In this document: piece after piece, positions 42,495 through 54,149 of the stretch
Numbering within the stretch: position 1 is the first letter of the stretch
How the letters are laid out: the number at the start of each line of letters is the position of its first letter
From: Lumbricus terrestris
Lineage: Eukaryota; Annelida; Clitellata; Crassiclitellata; Lumbricidae
NCBI GenBank assembly: GCA_949752735.1
Contig: OX457036.1
Coordinates: forward strand, 13,982,516 to 14,046,515
Direction of reading: 5' to 3'
Length of the DNA: 64,000 nt
Position numbers and translations under genes: made by a program
Notes under the pieces: model-generated
What the model was told of the DNA's origin: nothing
What the model saw: the letters and a program-made list of their open reading frames with translations, nothing else
Database searches by the model: none

Positions 42495-43310
42495 TATTTT
42501 ATTCATTCTAGTCTTAAAAAGTCATCAGTTTTTTAGAAGCAAAATTGAACACCTTTTTTAAGATTTCGGACGGTTCACTAAAAATTCATAAGTTTTTTGG
42601 GAAGCGAAATTGAACACTTTTTTTGAAAATTTCGCACGGAAGAATAAAAAGTCATCGCTCTTTTTAGACGAAAATTAAACACCTTTTTTAAGATTTCGCA
42701 AGGATGACTACAAAAAGTCATGTTTTTGGGATGCGAAATTAAACACCTTTTTTGAAAATTTCGAACGGAAGACTAAAAAGTCATCACTCTTTTTAGACGA
42801 AAATTAAACACCTTTTTTAAGATTTCGCACGGATGACTACAAAAAGTCATCAGTTTTTTGGGATGCGAAATTAAACACCTTTTTTGAAAATTTCGCACGG
42901 AAGACTAACAAGTCAACACTCTTTTTAGACGAAAAATTAAACACCCTTTCTAAGATTACCCACGCTTGACTACAAAAAATCATCAGTTTTTTGGATTCTA
43001 AATTGAACACTTTTTTTAAAATTTCGCATGGAAGACTAAAAAGTCATCACTCTTTTTAGACGAAAATTAAACACCTTTTTTAAGATTTCGCAGGGATGAC
43101 TACAAAAAGGCATCAGTTTTTTGGGATGCGAAATTAAACATCTTTTTTGAAAATTTCGCACGGAAGACTAAAAGTCATCACTCTTTTTAGACGAAAAATT
43201 AAACACCTTTTTTAAGATTTCGCAGGATGACAAAAAAGTCATCAGTTTTTTGGGAAGAAAAATTGAACACCCTTTTTGAAGATTTCCGGCAGATTACTTA
43301 AAAAAGAACA
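42495..43310. repeat. 65/67-bp satellite in about 131-bp dimers
   Basis: Two alternating unit types: one with AAGTCATCAGTTTTTTGGGA and TGAAAATTTCGCACGGAAGA, the other with CATCACTCTTTTTAGACGAA and TAAGATTTCGCACGGATGAC. About six dimers. The core resembles the right arm of the hAT-like family (GGTCATCAGTTTTTTCTGGC at 60850). Confidence 0.88.
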
Positions 43311-43380
43311 TCTGGTTTTCGGGAATGAAGTTTTTAAGTAAAGTCTATATTTATTGAGACCTTATGGCACTCTTATAAGC

Positions 43381-43600
43381 ACTGAAAAGTACAGCTATTT
43401 TGTTAAGATAACAGCTTAAAATGCTACCATTGCAATGTGAAAATTCAAAAAGTTTCTGGTGGGGAGGGGCATATCCCCTCCCCACACCCCTCCCCTACCA
43501 CTCTCGGTGCTGCGTGCCCCATGATTGTCTTCAGACGGTCAATTATCTACCCCTCCGGAAACCTCAATCCCCCAGAGGTGGGGGCTAAATTAAACTCTGA
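43381..43600. mobile_element. Truncated relative of the 86-bp-satellite element
   Basis: GTACAGCTATTTTGTTAAGA through GAAACCTCAATCCCCCAGAG and TAAATTAAAC parallels 24381-24591 over about 215 bp, but with one 86-bp unit and no left end. Confidence 0.75.
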
Positions 43601-43730
43601 TTTGGGCCAAAAACGACAAAAAAGTTCATCAGATTTTTCAGCGAAAGATCAACAAAAATTTTTCCGACCCCAGCCCAAAACAAATTGGCCCCCCCCTTCG
43701 AAAAGTTCTGGATCCGCCACTGTATACGTA

Positions 43731-44270
43731 GCCTAATATCCTTTGCATAACCCATCTGACACAACGCAGAGCTCGTTAATAAACTATTGCTCTGTGCTTG
43801 GTTTCCGGTGGGCGGTGGCGCTTTAGTAGTTCGAAGCTAATGGTTACGATTTCGATCCTCCAAGCTCTCGCGATCCTTTCTCTCCGACCTAGCAATTCTC
43901 CGTTATCCTTCTGCTGGGCCATATGCATACTGACCAGTGACCATGTATGCCGCAGCTGCGGGTTGCCAGGGTTATCCAATCATCCATGCAATGTCCACGT
44001 ATAGGTAGATTCAACGAACGCATCAAGCCTATTAATTATTGTTGGGGCAGGTTCGACCCATAAATCGGGGCAGATGTTCGATCGATCTGCAACAAGGGCG
44101 ATTTTTGTGTTCAATCGACTATTCGTCTGCTGGAAGAAGCCCAGATTAACTCTTTCCGTAGAATGTATGCGTGCATGTCGAGGGCAGATTCTACGACTTG
44201 CAGCTCGATTGCGCTCGATCGAGGCTCTGTGAAATTCGTCTCTCAATGTAGCCTATGTATTGTAGACTTG
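43731..44270. other. Unassigned, less AT-rich region
   Basis: The minus strand has about 155 codons in one frame interrupted by a single TGA (near 43980). The translation shows no known domain and no good splice sites, so coding status is open. Confidence 0.25.
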
Positions 44271-44616
44271 ACCTAATTAGGCTAAGCCTATTTTTATAGG
44301 CATATAATTCCATAAATTATATTAATCGTAGGCTATAATATTTAGGCCTATATTGAACTAACATGTATGATAGACCAATAGGTTAGGCTAAAATATTTGA
44401 CCAGAACAGCGTACCGTATATACCTATAAAAGTAGTCTGCATGTATGATGCATCTGATTTTTAGTTGGAACACTAAAATCTTCCAATAAAATCCAGCTCG
44501 TGTCCGATATTCCGCATTGCCGGAAAAAGGCCGAGACTGGGTCGTATTGTAGGCCTACGTTGGACCCCTTCAGCTTCTTTCGTTCTTTTGTCTCTGCTTC
44601 TATAGGCGGTAATAGG

Positions 44617-44936
44617 CATGGGCGGTGTTTATCGATGATCAGGGGCTAGGGGGCTAAACTCTCCAAGAAGCCCCATAGTCATCCTTTTTATCGTGTAAAT
44701 GGTCTATTTTTTCGGGCTTAGCCCCCAAGCACTCTTCCAACTGATGACTAAGAAAGTCATCAATTTTTTCGGCCGGGAAATACATAGTAGGGGCCTAAGT
44801 TTCATGAGATTTAACTTGACGACTAAAGAAAGATCATCAACTTTTTCCGGCCGAAACGAAACAAATTTCCGGGGCCACACGTTCTGGACCAAGTTTTTAG
44901 GCCCCCCCCCCCAAAGGAAACCAAACTCCGCCCATG
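44617..44936. mobile_element. hAT-like element, 320 bp, perfect 8-bp TSD
   Basis: The ends are CATGGGCGGTGTTTATC and CAAACTCCGCCCATG. GTAATAGG flanks both sides (44609-44616 and 44937-44944). The interior has AAGTCATCAATTTTTTCGGC arms like the CAGGGGCGG group. Confidence 0.9.
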
Positions 44937-45169
44937 GTAATAGGCCTATCCTTTACCCAACAACGGGTTTGTGCTTGACTCCATCAAGTCAAGACTTTTT
45001 CTCTATTAGACCTATGAACAACCAACTTTATGCAGGCGTACGGTCGCCACAAGCTATCTTACTTATTTACTTAAGTAAGGCCGCTATTTCTATTGCGAAT
45101 TCATGGGTGCTATGCTTAGCGCGGATCGATGCGGTCATCGCTATATTTAGCTTCCCATGCATTTATCAG

Positions 45170-45335
45170 TGGAATATTCCGCCACGTGCGATTTCTGATT
45201 GGTTGGACATCACGCGATGTTTTTGGCGGCAGGAAGCGGCCTGCCTAGGCAAGTTGACGCGCAAATCCTCAGTCGAGCCGCAGAATCGAAAGAGGTGACA
45301 CCTACGTTGGTGGAAATTGCAATTTGAGGTAAAGT
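45170..45335 (+). promoter_or_regulatory. Promoter-like cluster: E-box, CCAAT, E2F-like, ETS-like
   Basis: In about 60 bp: CCACGTGCG, CTGATTGGTTG (inverted CCAAT), TTTTTGGCGGCAG (E2F-like) and AGGAAGCGG (ETS-like). A donor-like ATTTGAG/GTAAAG at about 45330 could end a 5' UTR exon. Function is inferred from motifs only. Confidence 0.45.
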
Positions 45336-45866
45336 TGTGGCTGTTTCCGACTCTGACCGTTTCCTGAAGCCCGGAAGACAAGGTTCTTTGGGAATCTGTT
45401 TACCGATGTGTGATGGTTGAATAATTTCGGCACCGGTTGAATAAATAATCGACATTTTACGGGGAAGATCGTGACACTGGCAGGCGACGTGAAAACATTG
45501 TCAGGACAGGAAAACGTGGGAGCGACTGTCCTAAATATCTGTTGGAGCAGGAAAGTATCGCCACGCTATTTCTTGAGCTCGAGCCTGAATTAAGTTGTAA
45601 ACTGATAAAAGTTATATTGTTATTTTTGGTTGAAACTGCATTTTTAGATAGAGGCGGTCTGTGTATTGACCCGATAGATTATGAATAAAACAAAAGCATA
45701 GGTTGTATTCGGTAGGCCTAAAATAGCGAACTTTATTGTAACTCTGTTTTACTTGTGTGTAGAAATGATTGCTAATTAGTGACGAACAGTCACATGATTA
45801 ATTCTGTAATAAATAATAAAGTCTAGATAAGAGAACTGTGAACTGATTATTACTGTTAACCTAAAA

Positions 45867-46550
45867 ATGGACTCCGACAGTGATACAGACAGTGTCATGG
45901 AGGCAAAGTCGGAAGAAGACAAGGGACATCTTAAAGAAAGTGTTGCTATAGGAACGACAGACAGTTCCACCGACTTTGACCCGATTTTAATGCACAAACA
46001 GATGACCCAGATAGAACAACTTATAGAGCGCCAGCATAATACTCTGACTACTTTAGCCGAAGAACTAAATGTGGTCGCAATGCAACAAGACCGACTGAAT
46101 TCCCGCCAAGAGGAAAGTGAAGCCAGGGTTAGGTCCCTAACCGGTGGTATAGTGGGTGGTGGAGCTTGGGGAAATGTTGAGGAGTTGAACCCAGATAAGT
46201 ACCCATTTAGTGGGGCTGTCGTGATCTCAAAAGACACCGCAGACATATGTCCAATATCGGCTCATCCTGAGGAAGAAGGTAACCAGAGAAGCTCACACCC
46301 TAGGTTAGGATTTGAACCTGCTTCCTTTAGCACTAACGAAACCCTGCAGGGTAAAGTGAGGCCCATCACTGACACGAGAACCTTTGACCTAGGACACAGC
46401 AATCCTCAACCGCGTACGACCGAGCGCGCAACAGAAGCCGAAGGGTTCCAGGTTCGAACCCACCTCAAGCCGACGCGTAGGGACCTTGAGAAAGTCCTTC
46501 ACTTGCAGTTGCTCGTGCGATTTGGCATAGGCATGAGCGCCTCTGAGTAG
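45867..46550 (+). CDS. Candidate gene: acidic, coiled-coil-like N-terminus running into SINE sequence
   Basis: An open frame of 227 codons starts MDSDSDTDSVMEAKSEEDKG. Residues 45-90 (HKQMTQIEQLIERQHNTL, EELNVVAMQQDRLNSRQEES) look like a coiled coil. From about residue 95 the sequence resembles tRNA-like SINE DNA, and from about residue 190 it is SINE-A, so the natural C-terminus is either SINE-derived or removed by splicing (donor-like GAAG/GTAACC near 46280). An acceptor-like TTTACTTGTGTGTAG lies at about 45762, and a promoter-like cluster is 600 bp upstream. I recognise no family. It could also be a retroelement gag remnant. Confidence 0.4.
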   Translation: MDSDSDTDSVMEAKSEEDKGHLKESVAIGTTDSSTDFDPILMHKQMTQIEQLIERQHNTLTTLAEELNVVAMQQDRLNSRQEESEARVRSLTGGIVGGGAWGNVEELNPDKYPFSGAVVISKDTADICPISAHPEEEGNQRSSHPRLGFEPASFSTNETLQGKVRPITDTRTFDLGHSNPQPRTTERATEAEGFQVRTHLKPTRRDLEKVLHLQLLVRFGIGMSASE

Positions 46551-46580
46551 TGAACTTGAAGGAGCGCTATACAAATGTGG
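46430..46580 (+). repeat. SINE-A copy inside an open frame
   Basis: CCGAAGGGTTCCAGGTTCGA, CGCGTAGGGACCTTGAG, GAGCGCCTCTGAGTAGTGAA and GGAGCGCTATACAAATG match SINE-A from B-box to tail. Confidence 0.85.
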
Positions 46581-46582
46581 GA

Positions 46583-46952
46583 AATAAAAAGGAATAAAAT
46601 AAAAATAGACTTATGGCCTATAAGGCCCTTTAAAGATTTAGTTAACTATGGTTAAGCTCATAAAATTTGGACAAAATATTTTTGCATGCTCGGTTGCTGC
46701 GTTTTCATGCAGGCCTATAGGCTACATAATTATTTCATTGGTAACCCTACATAGGCTATGTCAGAGGGAATTAAGTTATGGCCCTTCCTTCCTTTTAAGC
46801 CTTATAATTTTGTCTGTCTAGTAGGCTATCAGAACATTCTTTTTACTGAATGAACATAATATCAAGTTCCTAGTTTCCAAGGAAATACGTAGGCTAATTC
46901 GGGGTATATATATATATATAATTATATATATATATAATTATATATATATATA

Positions 46953-46986
<34 letters not shown>

Positions 46987-48574
46987 ATAATGTGGTTCTT
47001 CTCTGGTGCGAACCAGGGCATTCATTTTCTGCAGACTCTGGTGGGACTAATTATATTGTAGCCTACCAAATGCGGGTGGTCTGCAACGTGCTGAAAAAAA
47101 ATGGTGATTAACAAAATTAATTGGGGCTTAGTACATTTTATCATTCATAGGCCTACATCGGTCTATTTCCGTCCCTCTATTTCCGTTTCCACATAGACTA
47201 TCGAACCCTTATCTGATCTAATAAATTCCGTAGCGCCATTATAAAAACAGGGCTAAAAACATCGCTTCCACCCATGGTCGGGTAGATTAATTAAGTGAAT
47301 TAGGCTAGTTCAAGTATGATCCATTAGAGAAACACCATTGAAAGTCCATCGGCTACGTCTGAAAAGCAGATAGCCTAGTTTGTCGATTTTAAGCTTATTG
47401 TGCCCCCAAATAAGGGGTTCCAATGAGACCCAAATTAATGTTTCACCCATTGCCATCGGATCTATTTGCGAACCGTCAGTAAGATCTTCAAGATCATGCT
47501 GCAGCTCTGATAGTTTTCCTCAACTGTCCGTGAAAATGAGGATTTAATAGTTCCCACGTTGTGAAAACCGTTCATAGTGAATTCTCTAGGCTAACTGCCG
47601 AAATGATGGCATCCTAATTTTTAGTTGGGAGTTCAACAGTTTGATTAAAATTGATTAAAGGGCTGCTTTGTAACGCGAAGGGAATAGGGGATTCGGGCCT
47701 CCGATGAGACTGTTAGTACGACGTAGGCCTATAGCATAATTATAGAGATTACGGTATTGGATCAAGTAGGCTATATACATAATATACTTCACTAAAAATT
47801 GCTCAGGGCAGTCAGAGGCCCCTAGATTGAGGTCGGTTATTAGAAAGTGACGTGCAATATAAATGAATTTTAAAAATACATAATTAAATAAGTAAATAAA
47901 CATGGGTGTTAAAATAGATGGATTGGCTATTCAATATAACTAAATAAAAAGCAAAAACGCAATAACACACTATATAGAGAAACAAATAGATAATAGTTCA
48001 GCGAACAGGCAGATATAATTATGGGCCTATATAGTTAGTTATACAAATAAACAAAATTAATAGAGAAACAAATAACATAATGACTTGGACACAATGGACT
48101 GACCACCGTATAACGGATGTAGGCTTACAACGCAACGCAGCGTTTCAATTGTAGTTGCTCATTTGTTGCATGGCTATAGTTGTCCATTCGTTTATATGTT
48201 GTCTATGAATCTACGCGAGTCCCATAAGTATCGGTCTTGGCCAACAGAGGTCCTCACACAGAAATTTCTCGGGCAACCATGCTCTTAAGCTATCGCCTTT
48301 TACATGTAAGGTTTTATAATTATAGTGCACTTTATGAAAGTCAAGATTCATAATAATTTTAGCATAATTATAGGCCTCTACGCACGGGACCCAAACACAT
48401 GTAGGGCCCATCTTGGGTCCCACATACATATTATAGCCTAGCCTACTTCTGTAACGTGACTATGTTAATAATAGGGTGAAAACTGCTGGCGATTTAACAA
48501 ATAGACCTATTGCTCATAACAATCATACAGCCATTTGGCTTGTTTTGTCTTGCGCAGTTTCCAGTTTGCCTTTG
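46583..48574. other. AT-rich spacer
   Basis: Apart from the TA/GT microsatellite at 46908-46982 I see no gene or family. TAGGCCTA words are frequent. Confidence 0.35.
46908..46982. repeat. TA then GT dinucleotide microsatellite
   Basis: TATA/ATTA runs followed by about 14 GT units. Confidence 0.95.
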
Positions 48575-48790
48575 GCCTGTTTTGGCTGTTTTTCTTGGTC
48601 CGTTTTGGCTGTTTTTCTTGGTCCGTGTTGGCTGTTTTTCTTGGTCCGTTTTGGCTGTTTTTCTTGGTCCGTTTTGGCTGTTTTTCTTGGTCCGTTTGGC
48701 TGTTCTTCTTGATCTGTTTTTTGCTGTTTTTCTTGGTCCGTTTTCAGTTGTTTATCTTGGACCGTTTTTAGTCGTTTGTGCTTGATACGG
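48575..48790. repeat. 23-bp minisatellite
   Basis: About nine copies of GGCTGTTTTTCTTGGTCCGT, TTT. Open in all three frames on the plus strand, which explains the overlapping open frames. Confidence 0.92.
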
Positions 48791-48904
48791 TTAAGCGCAT
48801 CGGGTTTCCATCAGCCGTAGGCTATAATATAATATAATATATTATAATAGCCTACTTGTTTATTCGCTAGATAAAATTTAATAGCCACTCATATTTCCTA
48901 TCGT

Positions 48905-49415
48905 TGTCATCTGTTGTTATGTTGCTCGTGCGTTGTTCGGTTGTGCATCCTCTTATTTATTTTTTAGATCGGGTTTTCGCTTGTTCCATCTGTTGCTATG
49001 TTGTCCATCCGTTGTTCAGTTATCCATCTATTGTTACGTCATCCATCCGCTGTTCAGCTTTCCATCTATTGTTACGTGTCCTTCTGATGTTCAATTGTCC
49101 ATCTATTGCTACGTTGTCTTTTCGTTGCTTAATTATCAATCAGTTGCTGTGTTGTCCATCCGTTATTTGGTTACCCAACCGTTGTTTAGTTATCCATCCA
49201 TTAATGTGTTGTCCATCCGTTGCTTGTTGTCCATCCGTTACTTGTCGTTCATCCGTTGTCCATCTCTTGTTACGTTGTCCCTTCGTTGTTTAATTATCCA
49301 TCCGTTGTTCGGTTGTCCATACGTTGTTCGGTTGTCCAACCGTTGTTCGGTTGCCCATCTCTTGATACGTTGTCCCTTCGTTGTTCAATTATCCATCCGT
49401 TGTCTAGTCGTTCCT
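48905..49415. repeat. 19-bp satellite, left arm
   Basis: About 25 diverged copies of CCATCCGTTGTTCGGTTGT. The complement of the same theme returns at 49640-49850. Confidence 0.88.
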
Positions 49416-49439
49416 TCGTCCCGTCGACCACTGCACGTC

Positions 49440-49620
49440 AAAGCCGCATGCTTGAGCGAGTCGCCCGGCCGCATTCAACGTCACTGCTTAACCGGAAGCC
49501 GGGACATCGACGACGCATGCGCGTGGGCACCTGCAGTGGCAGACGACAGACAGGCGTCGAGTCTTTGCGCGCCAATCACCCAAACAGACCCACCAAGAAA
49601 CCTTCGTTTGATGTCAAAAC
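49440..49620. promoter_or_regulatory. CpG-rich core with ETS-, NRF1- and CCAAT-like sites
   Basis: AACCGGAAGCCGG (ETS-like), GACGCATGCGCGTG (NRF1-like) and GCGCGCCAATCACC (CCAAT with E2F-like overlap) fall within about 110 bp of unusually CpG-dense DNA between inverted satellites. This resembles a housekeeping-type promoter, but I found no exon attached to it. Confidence 0.4.
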
Positions 49621-49639
49621 GACCGGCAAAAGTGAATCG

Positions 49640-49850
49640 AGCGGAAACTAAAAAGGAAGATGCGCAACGTGACAACGGGAACGGACAATAATTGACCAGC
49701 GAATGGACAACAGAAGAACGTTTTGACAACAGGACAACAAGGAAACAATGAAGCAAAAGACGCACAACATGACAGTGAATGGACAATTCTCCAACGACTG
49801 GGCAACATAACAACGCTACTACAACCGAGCTACGGGAGAACGACTTAGCA
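49640..49850. repeat. Diverged satellite, inverted right arm
   Basis: GACAACGGGAACGGACAATA, GAATGGACAACAGAAGAACG and similar words are reverse complements of the 19-bp theme on the left. Confidence 0.65.
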
Positions 49851-50254
49851 ACACTCAAGCAACCCAGCAGATGTTGATAAAAACCTCCAACAGACCCAAA
49901 CTTTTAAAACGTCGCTTATGATTAATCAATCAATTAATCAATTCTGCAAATCAACAAAACCGTGACTAACCATTTGATCACCATGGAGACTGGATTAGAT
50001 CTTGGATTGAAGGTTCCCTCATCGTGCTGTTCTGTTCAGTGTGGATTAGTTTTTGTGCTGCTGTCGAATCCTTCCAACTGTTTCCTGCTGACCTGTCTTC
50101 TGATGGTCGCTAGGAAAACGCAGCCGACCAATGCTCTTCCGGAAGTCATACGAATCGGTAAGCGCAGGTTGACGTTTAATCGGCCATTTGTTCGTTCAAC
50201 ATTTATAATGATTGAATTGACTGATTGATCAATTGATTAAATGTTGATTAAGAG

Positions 50255-50353
50255 GCTGGCTGGCTGACTGACTGACTGGTCGACTGACTGACTGGCTTGT
50301 TGATCGACTGACTGACCGACCGACTGACTGACTGATTGACTGACTGGCTGGCT

Positions 50354-50386
<33 letters not shown>

Positions 50387-50575
50387 GCTGACTGACTGAC
50401 TGACTGATTGGCCGACTGACTGACTGGCTGGTGGATCGACTCACTGACCGACCGATTGACTGACTGATTGACTGACTGACTTACTAACTGACTGACTGAC
50501 TGACCGACCGAGTGACTGAATGAGTGATTGACTGACTGACTGACTGACTGACTGGCTGGCTGATTGACGGACGGA
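50255..50575. repeat. GACT tetranucleotide array
   Basis: About 320 bp of (GACT)n with GGCT, GATT and GACC variants. Confidence 0.95.
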
Positions 50576-51062
50576 CGGGCAGACAGAATTACATATCTGC
50601 CTGACGAACGAACTGATTTATATTTAAATGTGAGCCTTTGGAGTCATCATTAGTTCCACAACTCAGAACGATATAATTATTGTAATTTGTGTTTGAAGCA
50701 AGTGGTGTACGTAATCATGGTGCGATGTTTCATTTTCAGTAAAGAGAAATATGACAGTATGATAATCAGATAATGCCGATGCATTAGTCTAAGCATATTA
50801 GAGTCAGTTGCAAATGATGATATCGTAAATAATAGGGAATAATATGTAGCCTAATAATAGACTTAACTAGACTCTGATTATCAGTCAGACGGTGAACTGC
50901 AAACACAATGCTTCCAGTTCCAAAGTAACAAATCTTTGCTAGGAGATAATATAAGAAAATAGGTCTAAGCACCCTACGCCTATAGCCTACCCAATACACT
51001 GTGTTGTAATTCAACTAGGGTGGAACATTAGGCTATCTAGTGACTGGAGTGGCTGGTAGGCC

Positions 51063-51190
51063 AAATCTTCTTTCTTTCCATCTTTCCTTCTTTCCTTTCT
51101 TTCTTTCTTTCTTCCTTTCTTTCTTCCTTCCTTCTTTCCATCCTTCGTTCATTCGTTCGCTCGTTCATTCCTTCCTTCCTTCCTTCCATC
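51063..51190. repeat. TTTC / TTCC pyrimidine array
   Basis: Almost pure pyrimidine on the plus strand for about 125 bp. Confidence 0.95.
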
Positions 51191-51356
51191 TCTTTATTTT
51201 CTTTTGCTTTTCCGTTCTTCCTATCCAGTTTCCACGGCGATCTCTTCCACATATTTGTCTTCCATGTATGAAGTTCCTTAATCGAATATCAATTACAAAA
51301 GCGAATCAGCGTTCAGATCCTTCTAGCATCCGACGCACGCGCGAACAGCTATTAGC

Positions 51357-51370
51357 GTAACCATGACAAC
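51357..51370 (+). promoter_or_regulatory. RFX X-box-like site
   Basis: GTAACCATGACAAC fits the X-box half-site pattern (GTNRCC, AT, RRNAAC) in a CpG-containing stretch. A 46-codon frame starting at its ATG (51363) runs to 51503 and has no recognisable family. Confidence 0.35.
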
Positions 51371-51509
51371 GCTTCGCCAGCATCATCATCACATCGCTCA
51401 GCATCTCAACTCCCCACAGCGGATCCGCTTCGACTGGCAACTCCATCTGTCGGTCGGGCAGCGTCAGCACTCGCATACACGTATAACGCCTAAATTGTAA
51501 CTGTTAGGT

Positions 51510-52369
51510 AAGTCAGGGTAAGATCGATGGGGTGAGATAACGTAAAGGCTATACGGTTGGCTCCAAAGTGCTATTGCTGACACTTTCTCGAGTTTACCGC
51601 ACATTGTTTCAGGGCTGTTTTTAAGGAATTTTTAGAACTGCACAACTCCTTCTTTCCTTTTCCATCCTCCTTGGTAAATTACTTCAAATCGGATGAAAAT
51701 GACAATTTTTTGCTAATTTTAATTGCACAAAACGTGTGACAGAAGTGCTTCTACAACTGCACAAATCCATTTATAACTGCACATTTTGTGTAGCCTACAA
51801 CTTCACGTTAAAAAAGCCCTGCATTGTTTTGCTACTTGATGCAATTGTGCTATTGCAAAAGACATTCAACACAGGCATTCAACACATTCAACACTACTAT
51901 CCATCCTTCCTTCCTTCTTTCATGTCTTCGTATTTGTCATTTCTTCTGCTGTCATATCTGATTTTCAGCTTAAGATCATCACGAACATCGCCCCAGGATC
52001 AGCTGAAAAATACTGCTGATAGGCATGACGCAATAAATGACTAATAGCACCACGTAAATTTGCTCTAATCCCGCTTAATATTTCGTACCCGATGGTGCTG
52101 CAGCATCCGGGTCCGCAGTTATGAATATGTGCAGCATGGACCGGCTGGTTGTCAGAAAGTGGGTTTTGTTGGGGGTTAAACACAGCACTCGAGCTACACT
52201 ATAGTCTTAATGCAGTCCTAACCTGATCTTACCTTACCAGAAGCCTACTAAACTAACCACACCATGTCGGGACAATCCAATAAAGAGGAATTGCTATATT
52301 CATGGCTTGATGAGATGCGAATAAGCCTCGATAGAGTAAGCCTACGTGTATCTTCAGGAGTGCGAGACT
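51510..52369. other. Spacer
   Basis: Several AACTGCACAA words (51630-51790); otherwise nothing recognised. Confidence 0.3.
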
Positions 52370-52632
52370 CAGTGGTGTAGCCAGGAATTTATGATGGGGG
52401 GGGGCTTTTGTGGGTTTTATGACCTGGCCGGATGCCCTTTCTGACACCAACCCAACAGTATTACAGTAAATAAAAAGGGAATAAAGTAACAAAGGCAATA
52501 AAGTAAGAAAAACTATTATTACAAGCAATTGTTTTGTTTCTTCTTATTTAGGTGGATAAATAACCTTTAAAAAACTTTTTCTTGGCCAATGTGGAGGTTT
52601 ACACCCCGAAACCCCCTTTGTCTACGCCACTA
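52370..52632. mobile_element. hAT-like element, 263 bp, perfect 8-bp TSD
   Basis: The ends are CAGTGGTGTAGCCAGG and TTTGTCTACGCCACTA. GCGAGACT flanks both sides (52362-52369 and 52633-52640). It has a G-run near the left end and ACCCCGAAACCCCC near the right. Confidence 0.9.
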
Positions 52633-52640
52633 GCGAGACT

Positions 52641-54149
52641 TAAAGCTACGCCAACGAATGCGATGCATTTCTTGACGTTACATTACGTCTGAGCCTCCGT
52701 ATTACGTGTACGTGCCGTTATGTTGCTTTGCTTTTGCTGCTGCTCGATAAAAGGTCCGCTGGTGTTTCTTGCGCATTGTCTGGCAATTTTTTCCGGCCAA
52801 TCAGGATGAGAAACTGCGAGAGCTTTCCCGGGAGAGATCTCCGTACAGCAGAATAATTGGCTTTGAAGTCCGTGCGTTGAATCAATAAGCACTGAACCAG
52901 ATAAGCATCTTAGCACGACTCACAATTATCCTCTTTCCATTACTGCCTACAGGCTTACACATCGGCCACACACACAAAAACCGCTGGACGTCCGAAGACC
53001 TTTCTCCGCCGGACATGGCCCGTGGCCAAATTTTCGACTTAATGCAATTATCCCAATTGCCTGGCACGCGAAGCATAAGCTGCTTAATCAACCGCTTAAA
53101 ACTCCTGTCCGCGAGACCCAAGTCAGGGTGTGACTTGCCGAGGGATGAGGGGGTTCAACCCCCTAGTCTTTCTTAGAACGGTTTAGAAAGTCCTCACTGC
53201 ATATCCCAAGTCCACATCAATGTCTGATCCCCACTCCCTCCCCCCGAGGTCTCTTGCTACAACCCAAGGCCCGTCGAAGACAAGAACTGTTGACTCAGTT
53301 TTTTAAGGAGAGGGTTCAATTTGACATATTAAGAGAAGCAGGGGACGGAAAATATAAAAAAATTATACAAAATGTGCCAAGACTAATTTTTTATTCGTGA
53401 TTTTTTCCACGCGTCACAGACCGCTGGAAAAGGATGGAAATAATCGAAGTTTGCAAAACGAATGCTCTGGTTCGCACAAAGAGACCAATCCCATTTCTAT
53501 TTCTGCCAAGTTAGTTATTTTCCAATGAATCTAAAGTGTGGGCTTAGCCTACATTCTACACGATTCTGCAATGATCGACATTCGATTTTGACGCAAGCAT
53601 GACATCGAAAAACTTCATATAATAGCCTATGCTAAATTAAAAATCAAAGACAGTTTTCAGAAGTAATTTCAACTTTTGGCTGAAGTAGAACTAATCTACT
53701 CATAGTAGCGAAATGTCTGTGAATAACCTATGCAACCAGGTATACGAAGTAGACTAAAGTACTTTTGCCGAGAAGGATCAATTAGCCTATTGTTGTTGTA
53801 GCCTAGGCTATATGCTATTGTCTGAAAGCATTAGAACCGAATCACGGTAAATCGTCACGATTAGTTTCAAGTTTAGTTCCAATTTTATTTATTTTTACCC
53901 ACAACAGCACTTTAGAATTATTATGCACATAACTGCACGCAAACATTTGGACAATTACAAGTGTAAGTTTGGAAAGAGAAAAAAAGCTCGAGTTAGGCTA
54001 GTTTATCGTCTTCTCCTTAATAGGCCTACACATAATTTCAAAAGAATACGGTTAGGCTAGATTAATTGACCGTCCTTTACAAAACGTATAATTATGGTAC
54101 AGCTACAAGAGCATGTTTCGTGTGCATAAAAACCAGTTACTACAGTAGT
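52641..54149. other. Spacer with a GC-richer patch
   Basis: The patch at 52680-53120 is less AT-rich and has CCAAT-like GGCCAATCAG and homeobox-like TTAATGCAATTATCCC words. Regulatory function is possible but unproven. No exon found. Confidence 0.25.

Larger units (their letters stand above)
41936..43722. mobile_element. hAT-like non-autonomous element, 1.8 kb, perfect 8-bp TSD
   Basis: The ends are CAGGGGCGGATCCAGG and GTTCTGGATCCGCCACTG. TATACGTA flanks both sides (41928-41935 and 43723-43730). Inside are a 131-bp-dimer satellite (42495-43310) and a piece of the 86-bp-satellite element (43381-43600). No transposase frame is present. Confidence 0.9.

Noticed and set aside
48476..48785. Hydrophobic proteins with FLVRFGCFSWSVLAV repeats
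   Set aside because: Three-frame reading of a 23-bp minisatellite. 23 is not a multiple of three, so no frame is favoured.
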